Shown here: in pieces, positions 1-9,819 of the stretch
Numbering within the stretch: position 1 is the stretch's first letter
Layout: each line of letters begins with the position of its first letter
Assembly (NCBI RefSeq): GCF_946885885.1
Contig: NZ_CAMPHN010000030.1
Coordinates: 1 to 35,825, forward strand
DNA: 35,825 bases
Direction: 5' to 3'
Origin: an uncultured Pseudomonas sp.
GTDB lineage: Bacteria > Pseudomonadota > Gammaproteobacteria > Pseudomonadales > Pseudomonadaceae
The notes under the pieces: generated by a model
Told to the model about the DNA's origin: nothing
What the model saw: the letters and a program-made list of their open reading frames with translations, nothing else
Databases searched by the model: none
Made by a program: the position numbers and the translations under genes

Positions 1-850
1 CGTCGCCGGTCGGCGGCACTTCCTGGTTACCGATGATCAAAAAGCGCGTGGAGTTATCCGGACGATCCTCGATCTTTTCCGCGATCTTGCTCAGACCATA
101 GAGACCGGCCGCCATATCACCGGCGATGGCCGCGCTGTTCCATTCGCTCTTGACCCGTTTGGCCGCGTCGGCATTGCTCGATACCGCCACGCGCTCGACG
201 TTCGGGTAGTGCGCGTCGAGCCATTTACGGCACTGCGCCAGGGACTGGGCATGGGAGTAGATGCGCGTAATTTTGTCGACCTTGGTGGTTTCGCCGACCA
301 GCAGATGGTGGTGAATGCGCAGCTCGACTTCGCCGCAAATCACCATATCGTGTTCGAGAAAGCTGTCGAGGGTGTGGTTGACCGCGCCTTCGGTGGAGTT
401 CTCCACCGGCACCACGCCGAAATTCACCGCACCTGCCGCCACTTCGCGGAACACCTCGTCGATCGCCGCCATCGGCTGACTGATCACCGCGTGGCCGAAA
501 TGCTTCATGGCCGCCGCCTGGGTAAAGGTGCCTTCCGGGCCGAGATAGGCGACGCGCAGCGGGTTTTCCAGGGCCAGGCAGGAGGACATGATTTCGCGGA
601 ACAGCCGCGCCATTTCCTCGTTGCCCAGCGGCCCCTGATTGCGCTCCATGATGCGCTTGAGCACCTGCGCTTCGCGTTCGGGGCGATAGAACACCGGCTT
701 TTCGCCTTCGGCCAGCGACCTCATTTTCACCCGCGCCACTTCTTCGGCGCAGCGGGCACGGTCGCTGATCAGCTCGAGAATGCGCTCGTCGAGGTTGTCG
801 ATGCGCAGGCGCAGCGCTTGCAATTCCTGTTCGGAGATCGCATCGGTCAT
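1..850 (-). CDS. pheA: Bifunctional chorismate mutase / prephenate dehydratase (P-protein), C-terminus outside window
   Basis: Converts chorismate to prephenate and then phenylpyruvate in phenylalanine synthesis; cytoplasmic. About 283 of the usual ~365 residues are in the window. The N-terminal 90 or so residues are an AroQ-type helical chorismate mutase (LRLRIDNLDERILELI, with YRPEREAQVL further on). The prephenate dehydratase domain begins at RVAYLGPEGTFTQAA and includes VPVENSTEGAV and the catalytic NSTRFLIIG motif near the window edge. The regulatory ACT domain would lie beyond position 1. The ATG at 850-848 overlaps the serC stop as TGATG, so the two genes are almost certainly co-translated. 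This pheA-after-serC arrangement is typical of Pseudomonas. Identification is secure; only the C-terminus is unseen. Confidence 0.97.
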   Translation of the reverse strand, partial: MTDAISEQELQALRLRIDNLDERILELISDRARCAEEVARVKMRSLAEGEKPVFYRPEREAQVLKRIMERNQGPLGNEEMARLFREIMSSCLALENPLRVAYLGPEGTFTQAAAMKHFGHAVISQPMAAIDEVFREVAAGAVNFGVVPVENSTEGAVNHTLDSFLEHDMVICGEVELRIHHHLLVGETTKVDKITRIYSHAQSLAQCRKWLDAHYPNVERVAVSSNADAAKRVKSEWNSAAIAGDMAAGLYGLSKIAEKIEDRPDNSTRFLIIGNQEVPPTGD

Positions 851-1935
851 CAGCCGTGCTCCTTCTCGAATTCCGCCATGTAGGCCACCAGCGCCTCGAC
901 GGCATCCAGGCCCACGGCGTTGTAGATCGAAGCACGCATGCCGCCGACCGAGCGATGGCCCTTGAGATTGAGCAGGCCGCGCGCGTCGGCGCCGGCCAGG
1001 AACGGCTTGTCCAGGCGCTCGTCGGCCAGGCGGAACGGCACGTTCATCCAAGAGCGCGCATTGACCGCGATCGGGTTGCTGTACAGCTCGCTGCTGTCGA
1101 TGGCGCCATACAGCAGGGTTTTCTTGGCGTGGTTGCGCTGCTCCATGGCCTCGACCCCGCCCTGCTCCTTCAGCCACTCGAACACCAGGCCGGAGAGGTA
1201 CCAGGAGAAGGTCGCCGGGGTGTTGTACATCGAGCCGTTGTCGGCGGCGATCTTGTAATTGAGCATGGTCGGACAGGCGCTACGGGCACGGCCGAGCAAA
1301 TCTTCACGAACGATCACCACAACCAAGCCGGACGGGCCGATATTCTTCTGCGCACCGGCGTAGATCAGGCCGAATTTCGAGACATCCAGCGGCCGCGAAA
1401 GAATGTCCGAAGACATATCCGTCACCAGCGGCACGTCGCCGACCTCGGGAATCCAATCGAATTGCAGACCGCCGATGGTTTCGTTGCTGGCGTAATGCAG
1501 GTAGGCGGCATTCTTCGACAGCTGCCAGTCGTTCTGCCCTGGAATCGCGAAATAATCGAGGCCCTTAGCGCTGGCGGCGACATTAACGCTGCCGTAACGC
1601 CGCGCTTCCTCGATGCTTTTCTTCGACCAGATGCCGGTATCGATATAGTCGGCGACGCCGTCTTCGGGCAGCAGGTTGAGCGGAATTTCGGCGAACTGCT
1701 GGCTGGCGCCGCCCTGCAGAAACAGCACCTTGTAGTCCGAGGGAATGCTCAGCAAATCGCGCAGATCCTGCTCGGCCTTCTCGGCGATGGCGGTGTACTC
1801 GTCGCTGCGGTGGCTCATTTCCATGACCGACAGGCCTTTGCCCTGCCAGTCGAGGAGCTCCGCCTGGGCGCGTTGCAGAACAGCTTCAGGAAGCGCGGCC
1901 GGGCCGGCGCAGAAGTTATAGGCTCGCTTGCTCAC
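850..1935 (-). CDS. serC: Phosphoserine aminotransferase
   Basis: PLP-dependent enzyme that makes 3-phosphoserine from 3-phosphohydroxypyruvate and glutamate (serine synthesis), and acts on the analogous intermediate in pyridoxal phosphate synthesis. The protein opens SKRAYNFCAGPAALPEAVL, has the QGGASQQFAEIP phosphate-binding segment, and carries the PLP lysine in GAQKNIGPSG at about residue 197. A GTG at 1935 gives 361 residues, the normal length, with a GAGAGA ribosome-binding sequence a few bases upstream. A longer reading frame begins at 1986, but its extra residues do not look like the family. It is the first gene of a serC-pheA operon and its stop overlaps the pheA start. Confidence 0.96.
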   Translation of the reverse strand: MSKRAYNFCAGPAALPEAVLQRAQAELLDWQGKGLSVMEMSHRSDEYTAIAEKAEQDLRDLLSIPSDYKVLFLQGGASQQFAEIPLNLLPEDGVADYIDTGIWSKKSIEEARRYGSVNVAASAKGLDYFAIPGQNDWQLSKNAAYLHYASNETIGGLQFDWIPEVGDVPLVTDMSSDILSRPLDVSKFGLIYAGAQKNIGPSGLVVVIVREDLLGRARSACPTMLNYKIAADNGSMYNTPATFSWYLSGLVFEWLKEQGGVEAMEQRNHAKKTLLYGAIDSSELYSNPIAVNARSWMNVPFRLADERLDKPFLAGADARGLLNLKGHRSVGGMRASIYNAVGLDAVEALVAYMAEFEKEHG

Positions 1936-2009
1936 ATCTATCTCTCTCGGATTCACTGAACGCCACCACCCCTCGCGATGACGCATGCACTGCCTTAATA
2001 GCTGCCCCC

Positions 2010-2120
2010 GTAGGATGGGTTAGCCGAAGGCGTAACCCATCGAGCGGATACCTGTCGAGCCTGAGCGGCGAGCACATCCTACGCACTCGATGGGTATCGC
2101 TTCGCTCAACCCATCCTACC
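2010..2120. repeat. Intergenic palindromic repeat, GTAGGATGGGTT type
   Basis: Two inverted arms, 2010-2045 and 2083-2120, pair with few mismatches. Each begins from the outside with GTAGGATGGGTT and ends in CCCATCGAG. Each arm is itself a smaller palindrome (ATGGGTT...AACCCAT), so the unit can fold as one long hairpin or as two small ones. It fills the serC-gyrA gap just beyond the gyrA stop and may serve as the gyrA transcription end. Similar GTAGG-TGGGTTA intergenic repeats are common in Pseudomonas. Confidence 0.8.
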
Positions 2121-2131
2121 GCTTACACAGA

Positions 2132-4906
2132 TCACTCTTCGCTGACCGGACTCTCGTCAGTTGCAGCATTTGAGGCATCGACGATATCGTCGTCCAGAGC
2201 CTCGTTACCTTCAAGCAACTCGTCGCTCTCCTCCTCGGATGGCTCCTGCACACGCTCGAGGCCAACCAGCTTCTCGTCCTTGGCCAACTTGATCAGGGTC
2301 ACGCCCTGGGTGTTACGGCCCAGACTGGAGACTTCGCCGACCCGGGTGCGCACCAGGGTGCCCTGGTCGGAAATCAGCATGATTTCCTCGCCGTCGAGCA
2401 CTTGCACGGCGCCGACCAGCTTGCCGTTACGCTCGTTGCTGACCATGGCGATCACGCCCTGGCCGCCACGCCCGCGACGGGGGAACTTGCTCAATGGCGT
2501 GCGCTTGCCGAAACCGCGCTCGGAGGCGGTGAGAATCTGCGCCCCCGACTCGGGAATCAACATGGAGATCAACTGCATCCCCTTGCCGAGCTTCATGCCG
2601 CGAATACCGCCCGCGACACGGTTCCTGACCTTCACCGCGTTCTCGGCGAAACGAATCACTTTGCCCGCCTCGGAGAACAGCATGACCTCCTTGGAGCCAT
2701 CGGTGATGGCGGCGGCGATCAGGGTATCGCCTTCCTTCAATTTCAGGGCGATCAGGCCGCTGGAGCGCGGCCGGCTGAACTGCGCCAGCGGGGCGCGCTT
2801 TACCGTACCGAAAGCGGTAGCCATAAAGATGTAGGCACCGGTGGCCTCGGCCACCAACTCCGCGGTATCACCGTCGGCTTCTTCGGCTTCGGCCACGTCC
2901 TCGGCTTCGACCACTTCGCCTTCGATCACCGCATCCTCGGCATCGTCCAGCTCTTCGTCGTCGCCAGCGCTCTGCTGCAGGGCTTCCAGGTCGACCTGCA
3001 GCATGGTGGTAATGTACTCACCCTCATCCAGCGGCAACAGGTTGACCAGCGGACGACCGCGAGCGGCGCGCGACGCCTCGGGAATTTCGTAGGTCTTCAG
3101 CCAATACACCTTGCCCTTGCTGGAGAACAGCAACAGCGTGGAGTGGCTGTTGGCGACCAGCAGGTGGGCGATGTAATCCTCGTCCTTGATCCCGGTCGCC
3201 GATTTGCCCTTACCGCCGCGGCGCTGCGCCTGATAGGCGGAAAGCGGCTGCGATTTGGCGTAACCGGTGTGGGAGATGGTCACCACCCGCTCTTCTTCGG
3301 TGATCAAGTCGCCCAGGGTCAGATCCAGTCGTGCATCGAGAATTTCGGTGCGGCGCGCATCGCCGAACTCGGCCTTGATGCTTTCGAGTTCTTCACGGAT
3401 CACTTCCATCAGGCGCACGGCACTGGTGAGGATGCGGATCAGCTCGCCGATCTGCAGGAGAATTTCCTGGTACTCGGCCAGCAGTTTCTCGTGTTCCAGA
3501 CCGGTCAGGCGGTGCAGACGCAATTCGAGAATCGCCTGGGCCTGTTCCGGCGACAGGTAATACTTGCCGTCGCGCAGGCCGTATTGCGGCTCGAGGTTCT
3601 CCGGGCGGCAGGAGTCGGCGCCGGCGCGCTCGACCATGGCTTCCACCGCGGTCGATTCCCAGGCGGTGGAAATCAACGCCTCTTTAGCTTCGGCCGGGGT
3701 CGGCGAGGCCTTGATCAGCGCGATCACCGGGTCGATGTTGGACAGCGCCACGGCCTGGCCTTCGAGGATATGGCCACGCTCGCGGGCTTTACGCAGCTCG
3801 AACACTGTACGCCGGGTCACCACTTCGCGGCGATGCAGGATAAAGGCTTCGAGCATGTCCTTGAGGTTGAGCACCTTCGGCTGGCCGTCGATCAGGGCCA
3901 CGACGTTGATACCGAAGACGCTCTGCATCTGGGTTTGCGCGTAGAGGTTGTTGAGCACCACCTCCGGCACTTCGCCGCGGCGCAGTTCGATGACCACGCG
4001 CATACCGTCCTTGTCGGACTCGTCGCGCAGCTCGGTGATGCCTTCGAGTTTCTTCTCTTTAACCAGCTCGGCGATCTTCTCGATCAGCCGCGCCTTGTTC
4101 AGTTGGTAAGGCAGCTCGGTGACGACGATCTGCTGGCGACCGCCGACCTTATCGATGTCTTCGATAATGGCGCGGGCACGCATGTAGATGCGTCCACGAC
4201 CGGTGCGGTAAGCCTCGATGATGCCGGCACGGCCATTGATAATCCCCGCCGTCGGGAAGTCCGGGCCCGGAATGTGCTGCATCAGCTCATCGACCGTCAG
4301 CTCGGGATTATCGATCAGGGCCAGACAGCCGTTGATCACTTCCGTGAGGTTGTGCGGCGGGATATTGGTCGCCATACCCACGGCGATACCGCTGGAACCG
4401 TTGACCAACAGGTTGGGGATCTTGGTCGGCATCACCGCCGGGATCATTTCGGTGCCGTCGTAGTTCGGCACCCAGTCGACGGTTTCCTTGTGCAGGTCGG
4501 CCAGCAACTCGTGGGCCAGCTTGGTCATGCGCACTTCGGTGTATCGCATGGCCGCGGCGTTGTCGCCGTCCACCGAACCGAAGTTGCCTTGACCATCGAC
4601 CAGCAGGTAACGCAGGGAGAACGGTTGCGCCATCCGCACGATGGTGTCGTAGACCGCGGTATCGCCGTGCGGGTGGTATTTACCGATGACGTCACCGACC
4701 ACACGGGCGGACTTCTTGTATGCCTTGTTCCAGTCGTTGCCCAACTCGCTCATCGCAAACAGCACCCGACGGTGCACGGGCTTCAAGCCATCGCGTGCGT
4801 CCGGCAGGGCTCGCCCTACGATTACGCTCATCGCGTAATCGAGGTAGGACTGCTTGAGTTCGTCTTCAATATTGACCGGGAGGATTTCTTTGGCCAGTTC
4901 GCCCAT
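2132..4906 (-). CDS. gyrA: DNA gyrase subunit A
   Basis: Breakage-reunion subunit of the A2B2 topoisomerase that introduces negative supercoils. At 924 residues it matches Pseudomonas GyrA. The active-site tyrosine is Y122 in [11 protein letters not shown]. The quinolone-resistance-determining region reads [13 protein letters not shown] with T83 and D87, the wild-type state for Pseudomonas. The C-terminal DNA-wrapping domain has the GyrA-box [12 protein letters not shown]. Two acidic low-complexity stretches stand out. One, rich in Glu, Asp and Ala ([20 protein letters not shown] and onward), is inserted between blades of the C-terminal beta-pinwheel. The other is the very acidic C-terminal tail. 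Start ATG 4906 has AAGGAA and CAGG upstream. Monocistronic in appearance. Confidence 0.98.
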   Translation of the reverse strand: MGELAKEILPVNIEDELKQSYLDYAMSVIVGRALPDARDGLKPVHRRVLFAMSELGNDWNKAYKKSARVVGDVIGKYHPHGDTAVYDTIVRMAQPFSLRYLLVDGQGNFGSVDGDNAAAMRYTEVRMTKLAHELLADLHKETVDWVPNYDGTEMIPAVMPTKIPNLLVNGSSGIAVGMATNIPPHNLTEVINGCLALIDNPELTVDELMQHIPGPDFPTAGIINGRAGIIEAYRTGRGRIYMRARAIIEDIDKVGGRQQIVVTELPYQLNKARLIEKIAELVKEKKLEGITELRDESDKDGMRVVIELRRGEVPEVVLNNLYAQTQMQSVFGINVVALIDGQPKVLNLKDMLEAFILHRREVVTRRTVFELRKARERGHILEGQAVALSNIDPVIALIKASPTPAEAKEALISTAWESTAVEAMVERAGADSCRPENLEPQYGLRDGKYYLSPEQAQAILELRLHRLTGLEHEKLLAEYQEILLQIGELIRILTSAVRLMEVIREELESIKAEFGDARRTEILDARLDLTLGDLITEEERVVTISHTGYAKSQPLSAYQAQRRGGKGKSATGIKDEDYIAHLLVANSHSTLLLFSSKGKVYWLKTYEIPEASRAARGRPLVNLLPLDEGEYITTMLQVDLEALQQSAGDDEELDDAEDAVIEGEVVEAEDVAEAEEADGDTAELVAEATGAYIFMATAFGTVKRAPLAQFSRPRSSGLIALKLKEGDTLIAAAITDGSKEVMLFSEAGKVIRFAENAVKVRNRVAGGIRGMKLGKGMQLISMLIPESGAQILTASERGFGKRTPLSKFPRRGRGGQGVIAMVSNERNGKLVGAVQVLDGEEIMLISDQGTLVRTRVGEVSSLGRNTQGVTLIKLAKDEKLVGLERVQEPSEEESDELLEGNEALDDDIVDASNAATDESPVSEE

Positions 4907-5343
4907 GAGTAGCCTGATTCCTTTTTCTAGTGAAACTCCGCACCGCCCATCCTGAACGTAGCGAAGCTCGCCGCCGTGGCGCTAGGCCAGCAACGACTCA
5001 CGACAAATCAATGAGTTATGCCATGTAACTGCGCAATTGAGACGCCCGCAAATGGGCGCCCTGAAAACCGCGGGAGCTTACCACAATCGCCGCCGCGCAC
5101 CTATCCCCTGATAGCCATGATCGCCAGGGTTAGCGAAGCCATTTCAGGCTGACTCGACCGCAAAAAGCTCGCCCCGGGGTCGGGCCTCCTACGGATTGGT
5201 ATCGCTGTTTATCAATCTACTATCGCTATGGCTCCGGCATGGCCTGCGACCGTGGAAACGCCTCGATCCCCGTGGGAGGCGCGGCCTCGCGGCGAAGCGG
5301 TTCTAGACCGGCCACCGCCTAAAGTCGGCCCCGGGACGGCGGC
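4907..5343. other. Intergenic region between gyrA start and mtnA stop
   Basis: 437 bases without a supportable gene. The part next to 4907 should hold the gyrA promoter, but I see no convincing -35/-10 pair. A short hairpin (GCCCGCAAATGGGCGCC, 5043-5059) lies in the gyrA leader direction. The stretch from about 5255 (GTGGGAGGCGCGGCCTCGCGG) resembles decayed REP-type repeat sequence and may act at the mtnA 3' end. No further structure recognised. Confidence 0.5.
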
Positions 5344-6420
5344 TCAATGCAGCCGCTTACGACACATAAGCTGAGCCATTTTCGCCATGTCCGGGCGCTC
5401 GACCACACCCTTCTCGGTCACGAGAAAATCGATCAGATCGGCCGGTGTCACATCGAACACCGGATTGAGCGCCTCGACGCCATTGGCCACCGGCACCCCG
5501 TTGAGCGTCAGCAATTCATCGCCGCCGCGCTCTTCGATCGGAATGTCCTCGCCGCTTTCCAGCGCCATATCGATGGTCGAGCTGGGCGCCACCACCATAA
5601 AACGCACGCCATGGTGCATGGCGCTGACCGCCAACTGGTAGGTGCCGATCTTGTTGGCCACATCGCCGTTGGCGGCGATACGGTCGGCACCGACCACGAC
5701 CCAAGTGATGCCACGGGTTTTCATCAGGTGGGCGGCCGCCGAATCGGCATTCACCGTGACCGGAACTCCATCGCCAGCCAATTCCCAGGCGGTCAGACGC
5801 GAACCTTGCAGCCAGGGGCGGGTTTCGTCGGCATACACGCGCTCGACCAAGCCCTCGAGGTAAGCAGCGCGAATCACCCCTAGCGCCGTACCGAAGCCGC
5901 CGGTGGCCAGGGCGCCGGCATTGCAGTGGGTGAGCAAATTCTGCAGGTTGCCCTGATGCTTGCGGATCAGGTCGACACCGAGCTGGGCCATGGTCAGATT
6001 GGCCTCGCGATCGCTCTGGTGAATGCCTACGGCCTCGGCCTCGAGCATCGCCAGCGGATCGTCGCCGTCCTTGAGCCGATCCAACCGTTCGCGCATGCGA
6101 TTGAGCGCCCAGAACAGGTTGACGGCGGTCGGCCTCGACTCGGCCAAGCGTTTGAAGTCGTCCTCCAGCGCCAGGCGCCAATCGCCCCCGGCCGCCAAAC
6201 GGGTACGCACCGCCAGCACAATCGCATAGGCGGCGGCAATGCCGATCGCCGGTGCCCCGCGCACCACCATGCTGCGGACGGCCTCGGCCACAGCGTCGGC
6301 CGAAGCATAGCTAAGCCACGCTTCCTCGAAAGGCAGTACGCGCTGGTCGAGCAGATGCAGAGCGCCGTCCCGCCACTCGATGGCCTTGACCTTCTCTGCC
6401 GCCAGCAATTGCTCGCGCAT
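5344..6420 (-). CDS. mtnA: Methylthioribose-1-phosphate isomerase
   Basis: Isomerises 5-methylthioribose-1-phosphate to methylthioribulose-1-phosphate in methionine salvage. It belongs to the MtnA branch of the eIF-2B alpha/beta/delta fold. The protein has the substrate motif [13 protein letters not shown] (about residues 54-66), the catalytic cysteine in [18 protein letters not shown] (C166) and the catalytic aspartate in [19 protein letters not shown] (D246). The ATG at 6420 gives 358 residues and has GGAGG six bases upstream. A longer frame from 6474 lacks such a site and adds atypical residues. It is divergent from mtaD across about 200 bp. Together they fit the Pseudomonas route in which methylthioadenosine is deaminated before phosphorolysis. 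Confidence 0.96.
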   Translation of the reverse strand: MREQLLAAEKVKAIEWRDGALHLLDQRVLPFEEAWLSYASADAVAEAVRSMVVRGAPAIGIAAAYAIVLAVRTRLAAGGDWRLALEDDFKRLAESRPTAVNLFWALNRMRERLDRLKDGDDPLAMLEAEAVGIHQSDREANLTMAQLGVDLIRKHQGNLQNLLTHCNAGALATGGFGTALGVIRAAYLEGLVERVYADETRPWLQGSRLTAWELAGDGVPVTVNADSAAAHLMKTRGITWVVVGADRIAANGDVANKIGTYQLAVSAMHHGVRFMVVAPSSTIDMALESGEDIPIEERGGDELLTLNGVPVANGVEALNPVFDVTPADLIDFLVTEKGVVERPDMAKMAQLMCRKRLH

Positions 6421-6624
6421 CCCATACCTCCACCGGAAAAAGCCGGCGATTATACGCGTAGAACCAAGCCGCAAGCTGTTCAGTGTGCTGGCCGCCCGAA
6501 CAGCGTCAAGTTTTTTGCCTCGGCGTAACGCCTACGACCTAAGCACGGTGCCATTACCGTGCGGGTTTTAGCGCGCGACGTTCCTCTATAGACTCTGCCG
6601 TTTTACCACCACCGGAAGTCCACC

Positions 6625-7947
6625 ATGCCCGAAGCGCCCCTCGACCTTTTGCTGCTGCCCACCTGGCTGGTACCGGTCGAACCTGCCGGGGTGGTGCTCA
6701 AAGAGCATGGCCTGGGTATCCGCGACGGGCGCATTGCGTTGATCGCGCCGCGCGCCGAGGCACTCAAACATCCCGCCCTGGAGGTCCGCGATCTGCCGGG
6801 ACGCCTGCTGACACCGGGTCTGGTCAATGCCCACGGGCATGCCGCGATGACGCTGTTCCGCGGCCTGGCCGACGACCTGCCGCTGATGACCTGGCTGGAG
6901 CAACACATCTGGCCGGCCGAGGCGAAGTGGGTCGACGAGCAGTTCGTCCAGGACGGCACCGAACTGGCCATCGCCGAGCAACTGAAGAGCGGTGTCAGTT
7001 GCTTCGCCGACATGTACTTCTTCCCGGAAGTGGCCAGTGAACTGGTGCACAAGAGCGGCATTCGCGCACAGATCAGCATCCCGGTGCTGGACTTCCCGAT
7101 CCCCGGCGCGCGCGATGCCGACGAAGCCCTGCGTAAAGGGCTCGGCCTGTTCGATGACCTCAAGCATCACCCGCGCCTGAAAGTCGCATTTGGCCCCCAT
7201 GCGCCCTACACCGTGAGCGACGACAAGCTGGAGAATATCCGCATGCTCGCCGAAGAGCTGGACGCCGGCATTCATATGCACGTGCAGGAGACCGCCTTCG
7301 AAGTGCAGCAGAGCCTGGAATTGCACGGCGAACGACCATTGGCTCGCCTGGCCCGGTTGGGTTTGCTCGGCCCACGCTTCCAGGCCGTGCACATGACCCA
7401 GATCGACGAGGACGACGTGGCCCTGCTGGTCACCAGCAACACCAGCGTGATCCACTGCCCGCAATCCAATCTGAAACTGGCCAGCGGCTTTTGCCCGGTG
7501 GAACGACTCTGGCAAGCCGGGGTCAACGTGGCCATCGGTACCGACGGGGCGGCCAGCAACAACGACCTCGACCTGCTCGGCGAAACTCGTACCGCCGCCT
7601 TGCTGGCCAAGGCCGTCGCCGGCTCGGCCACCGCCCTGGATGCCCATAGTGCGCTGCGCATGGCCACCCTGAATGGCGCACGCGCACTCGGTCTGGACGC
7701 GCAAATCGGCTCGCTGGAAGTGGGCAAGGCTGCGGACCTGGCGGTTTTCGACCTGTCCGGCCTGGCTCAACAACCGGTTTACGACCCGGTTTCGCAACTG
7801 ATCTACGCCGGCAATCGTAGCGGCGCCGAACACCTATGGGTGGGCGGCAAGCAATTGCTCGACAGCGGCAGGCTGACACGCCTGGACGAACAACGGATCA
7901 TCGCCAATGCCCGCGCCTGGGGGGAGAAGATTGCCCGACAGGCCTAA
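6625..7947 (+). CDS. mtaD: 5'-methylthioadenosine / S-adenosylhomocysteine deaminase, TRZ/ATZ amidohydrolase family
   Basis: Zinc amidohydrolase predicted to deaminate methylthioadenosine to methylthioinosine. The metal-binding HxH is in [15 protein letters not shown] (H70, H72). Later family motifs include [17 protein letters not shown] and the metal-ligand aspartate in [17 protein letters not shown]. The C-terminal strand segment ([16 protein letters not shown]) completes the composite domain. Length is 440 residues. GGAAG lies about seven bases before the ATG. From established work, the P. aeruginosa orthologue PA3170 is an MTA deaminase feeding a methylthioinosine phosphorylase and then MtnA. 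Divergent mtnA next door supports the same role here. The family also contains guanine, chlorohydrolase and SAH deaminases, so substrate is inferred. Confidence 0.92.
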   Translation: MPEAPLDLLLLPTWLVPVEPAGVVLKEHGLGIRDGRIALIAPRAEALKHPALEVRDLPGRLLTPGLVNAHGHAAMTLFRGLADDLPLMTWLEQHIWPAEAKWVDEQFVQDGTELAIAEQLKSGVSCFADMYFFPEVASELVHKSGIRAQISIPVLDFPIPGARDADEALRKGLGLFDDLKHHPRLKVAFGPHAPYTVSDDKLENIRMLAEELDAGIHMHVQETAFEVQQSLELHGERPLARLARLGLLGPRFQAVHMTQIDEDDVALLVTSNTSVIHCPQSNLKLASGFCPVERLWQAGVNVAIGTDGAASNNDLDLLGETRTAALLAKAVAGSATALDAHSALRMATLNGARALGLDAQIGSLEVGKAADLAVFDLSGLAQQPVYDPVSQLIYAGNRSGAEHLWVGGKQLLDSGRLTRLDEQRIIANARAWGEKIARQA

Positions 7948-7956
7948 AGGGTTTGC

Positions 7957-8037
7957 GGGAGGGGCCGGGCGGCGCTCCGCTTTAGCCGCGACGGGTCAAA
8001 TGAGGTGCCGACTCATCGCGGCTAAAGCCCCTCCCAC
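7957..8037. repeat. REP-like palindrome (GGGAGGGGC / TTTAGCCGCGA type)
   Basis: The left arm has GGGAGGGGC followed by GCTTTAGCCGCGA (to about 7992). The right arm has TCGCGGCTAAAGC and GCCCCTCCC (8014-8037). The arms pair with an extra 13 bases looped out on the left side. The position, ten bases after the mtaD stop, suggests it helps end mtaD transcription. The rest of the mtaD-ubiG gap (8038-8322) holds element copy A and otherwise nothing I recognise. Confidence 0.7.
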
Positions 8038-8140
8038 CGACATAGACCAGCAACACTCGATAGTGCGACAAACTGACATACTTTGATGCGCCCGCAGACA
8101 CCCACCCCACAACACGAAACTGGCACCATAGACGCCTTAA

Positions 8141-8279
8141 CAGACCGTTGAAAAACTACCTGCGTTGGCAATACTGCGTTAAAAACAGGCTCGGAATGCT
8201 CATTTACAGCAGTAAACTCCGCTTCCTCGCCTGTTTTTGCCTTGTCTTGCCTGCCTCGCCTACGCTTTTCAACGGCCTG
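8141..8279 (-). mobile_element. MITE-like palindromic element, copy A (139 bp), TTAA duplication
   Basis: The ends are CAGACCGTTGAAAAACTACC and the inverted ...TTTTCAACGGCCTG. It is flanked by a perfect TTAA at 8137-8140 and 8280-8283. Internally, AAAACAGGCTCGGAATGC...GTTT pairs with its complement, so the whole element is one hairpin. It is in the reverse orientation to the other full copies. It ends 43 bases before the ubiG start and has probably displaced or replaced the native ubiG upstream region. It encodes no transposase. Confidence 0.9.
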
Positions 8280-8322
8280 TTAAGCGTCTGGCTTCCGCCT
8301 CCAGTTCTATCCAGGGATTTTT

Positions 8323-9021
8323 ATGAGCAACGTCGACCACGCCGAAATCGCTAAATTCGAAGCCCTCGCCCACCGCTGGTGGGATCGCGAAAGCGAATTC
8401 AAGCCTCTGCACGACATCAATCCGCTGCGCATCAACTGGATCGACGAACGCGTGGGTCTGGCCGGCAAAAAGATTCTCGATGTCGGCTGCGGCGGCGGCA
8501 TCCTCAGCGAGGCCATGGCACAACGCGGCGCGACCGTCACCGGTATCGACATGGGCGAAGCGCCGCTGGCCGTGGCGCAACTGCATCAACTGGAATCCGG
8601 CGTATCGGTGGAATACCGGCAGATCACTGCCGAAGCCCTGGCCGAGGAGATGCCCGGACAGTTCGATGTAGTCACCTGCCTGGAAATGCTCGAACACGTA
8701 CCAAACCCGGCGTCGGTGATCCGCGCTTGCCATGCCCTGGTCAAACCCGGCGGCCAGGTGTTCTTCTCCACCATCAACCGCAACCCCAAGGCCTATTTGT
8801 TCGCCGTGATAGGTGCCGAATACCTGCTGAAGTTGTTGCCGCGCGGCACCCACGATTTCAAGAAATTCATCCGCCCCTCGGAACTGGGCGTCTGGAGCCG
8901 CGACGCCGGCCTGCAGGTCAAGGACATCATCGGGCTGACTTACAACCCGCTGACCAAGCATTACAAGCTGGAAGCGGATGTCGCCGTCAACTACATGGTC
9001 CAGACCCTAAAGGAGGCGTGA
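8323..9021 (+). CDS. ubiG: Ubiquinone biosynthesis O-methyltransferase UbiG
   Basis: SAM-dependent methyltransferase catalysing both O-methylations of ubiquinone synthesis at the inner membrane face. At 232 residues it has the normal length. The class I SAM-binding motif I is [13 protein letters not shown] (about 51-63), followed by [15 protein letters not shown] and [16 protein letters not shown]. The [25 protein letters not shown]-terminal signature is characteristic of UbiG. AGGG lies upstream of the ATG. Its stop overlaps the mupP start as TGATG, and AGGAGG for mupP lies inside its last codons, so the two genes are translationally coupled. Confidence 0.97.
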   Translation: MSNVDHAEIAKFEALAHRWWDRESEFKPLHDINPLRINWIDERVGLAGKKILDVGCGGGILSEAMAQRGATVTGIDMGEAPLAVAQLHQLESGVSVEYRQITAEALAEEMPGQFDVVTCLEMLEHVPNPASVIRACHALVKPGGQVFFSTINRNPKAYLFAVIGAEYLLKLLPRGTHDFKKFIRPSELGVWSRDAGLQVKDIIGLTYNPLTKHYKLEADVAVNYMVQTLKEA

Positions 9022-9692
9022 TGCGCTTGCGTGCAGTGCTTTTCGACATGGACGGTACGCTGCTCGACAGCGCGCCGGACTTTATCGCTATCTGCCAAGC
9101 CATGCGTGCCGACCGCGGCCTCGCCCCCATCGCCGAGAAGCTGATCCGCGATCAGGTTTCCGGCGGCGCCCGCGCCATGGTCACCTGCACCTTCGCCATG
9201 CGACCGGAAGACCAAGGCTTCGAGGCGCTGCGCCTGGAGTTTCTCGAGCGCTACCAGGAACACTGCGCCGTGCTGACCCGGCCGTTCGACGGTATCGACG
9301 AATTGCTCGCCGATATCGAGAAGGCCAAATTGATCTGGGGCGTGGTGACCAACAAACCGTTGCGCTTCGCCGAACCGATCATGCAGCGCCTGGGCCTGGC
9401 CGAGCGCTCGGCGATCCTGATCTGCCCGGATCATGTGACTCGCAGCAAACCCGACCCCGAACCGATGACTCTCGCCTGCTCGCAGTTAGGCCTGGACCCT
9501 GCCAGCGTACTGTTCGTCGGCGACGATCTGCGCGATATCGAGTCCGGCCGCGCCGCCGGCACCCGCACCGCGGCCGTGACCTACGGCTATATTCACCCGG
9601 ACGATAACCCACGCAATTGGGGCGCCGACGTGGTCGTCGAGCATCCGCTGGAATTGCGCGCCGTGCTCGAACAGGCGTTATGCGGCTGCTGA
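9021..9692 (+). CDS. mupP: HAD-family phosphatase, N-acetylmuramic acid 6-phosphate phosphatase (MupP)
   Basis: HAD hydrolase with motif [15 protein letters not shown] (nucleophile D9, acid D11), a helical cap, motif III KPDPEPM and motif [17 protein letters not shown]. The ATG at 9021 with AGGAGG upstream gives 223 residues. The frame extends back through ubiG but that part is shadow. From established work, the Pseudomonas orthologue next to ubiG (PA3172 type) dephosphorylates MurNAc-6-P in the anabolic cell-wall recycling route that leads to UDP-MurNAc and affects fosfomycin tolerance. Older annotation calls this phosphoglycolate phosphatase (Gph). Context (ubiG upstream, YciK-type SDR downstream) favours MupP. 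Confidence 0.88.
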   Translation: MRLRAVLFDMDGTLLDSAPDFIAICQAMRADRGLAPIAEKLIRDQVSGGARAMVTCTFAMRPEDQGFEALRLEFLERYQEHCAVLTRPFDGIDELLADIEKAKLIWGVVTNKPLRFAEPIMQRLGLAERSAILICPDHVTRSKPDPEPMTLACSQLGLDPASVLFVGDDLRDIESGRAAGTRTAAVTYGYIHPDDNPRNWGADVVVEHPLELRAVLEQALCGC

Positions 9693-9693
9693 C

Positions 9694-9802
9694 GCTGCAA
9701 GCTGCAAGCTGCAAGCTGCAAGCTGCAAGCCAGTATGTAGCCAGCCGCATGCAACAATTCTTTTGCTTTTAACTTGATGCTTGCCGCTTGCGGCTTGCAG
9801 CT
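9694..9802. repeat. Inverted pair of heptanucleotide arrays (GCTGCAA x5 ... GCTTGCN x3)
   Basis: Immediately after the mupP stop, GCTGCAA repeats five times (9694-9728). At 9779-9802 three complementary heptamers GCTTGCC, GCTTGCG and GCTTGCA run in the opposite sense, so the arrays can pair across a loop of about 50 bases. The right array ends just before the ribosome-binding site of the next gene (GAAGGAG, 9807-9813). It may terminate ubiG-mupP transcripts, and copy number could change by slippage. Confidence 0.75.
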
Positions 9803-9819
9803 CTCCGAAGGAGCCCCGC

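Noticed and set aside
2132..4906. Quinolone-resistance substitution in GyrA
   Set aside because: T83 and D87 are the normal Pseudomonas residues.
2402..4912. 836-codon open frame on the plus strand opposite gyrA
   Set aside because: It lies in mirror register to gyrA, has biased composition (many His, Gly, Gln) and no recognisable domain. Long antisense frames are normal in GC-rich coding DNA.
6586..7833. 415-codon frame opposite mtaD
   Set aside because: The mtaD frame has all catalytic motifs and a ribosome-binding site; the opposite frame has neither.
8148..8354. Small protein of about 68 residues upstream of ubiG
   Set aside because: Almost the whole frame is element copy A; it has no ribosome-binding site or homologue that I recognise.
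9694..9728. Short tandem repeats as a CRISPR-like array
   Set aside because: Seven-base contiguous units without spacers.
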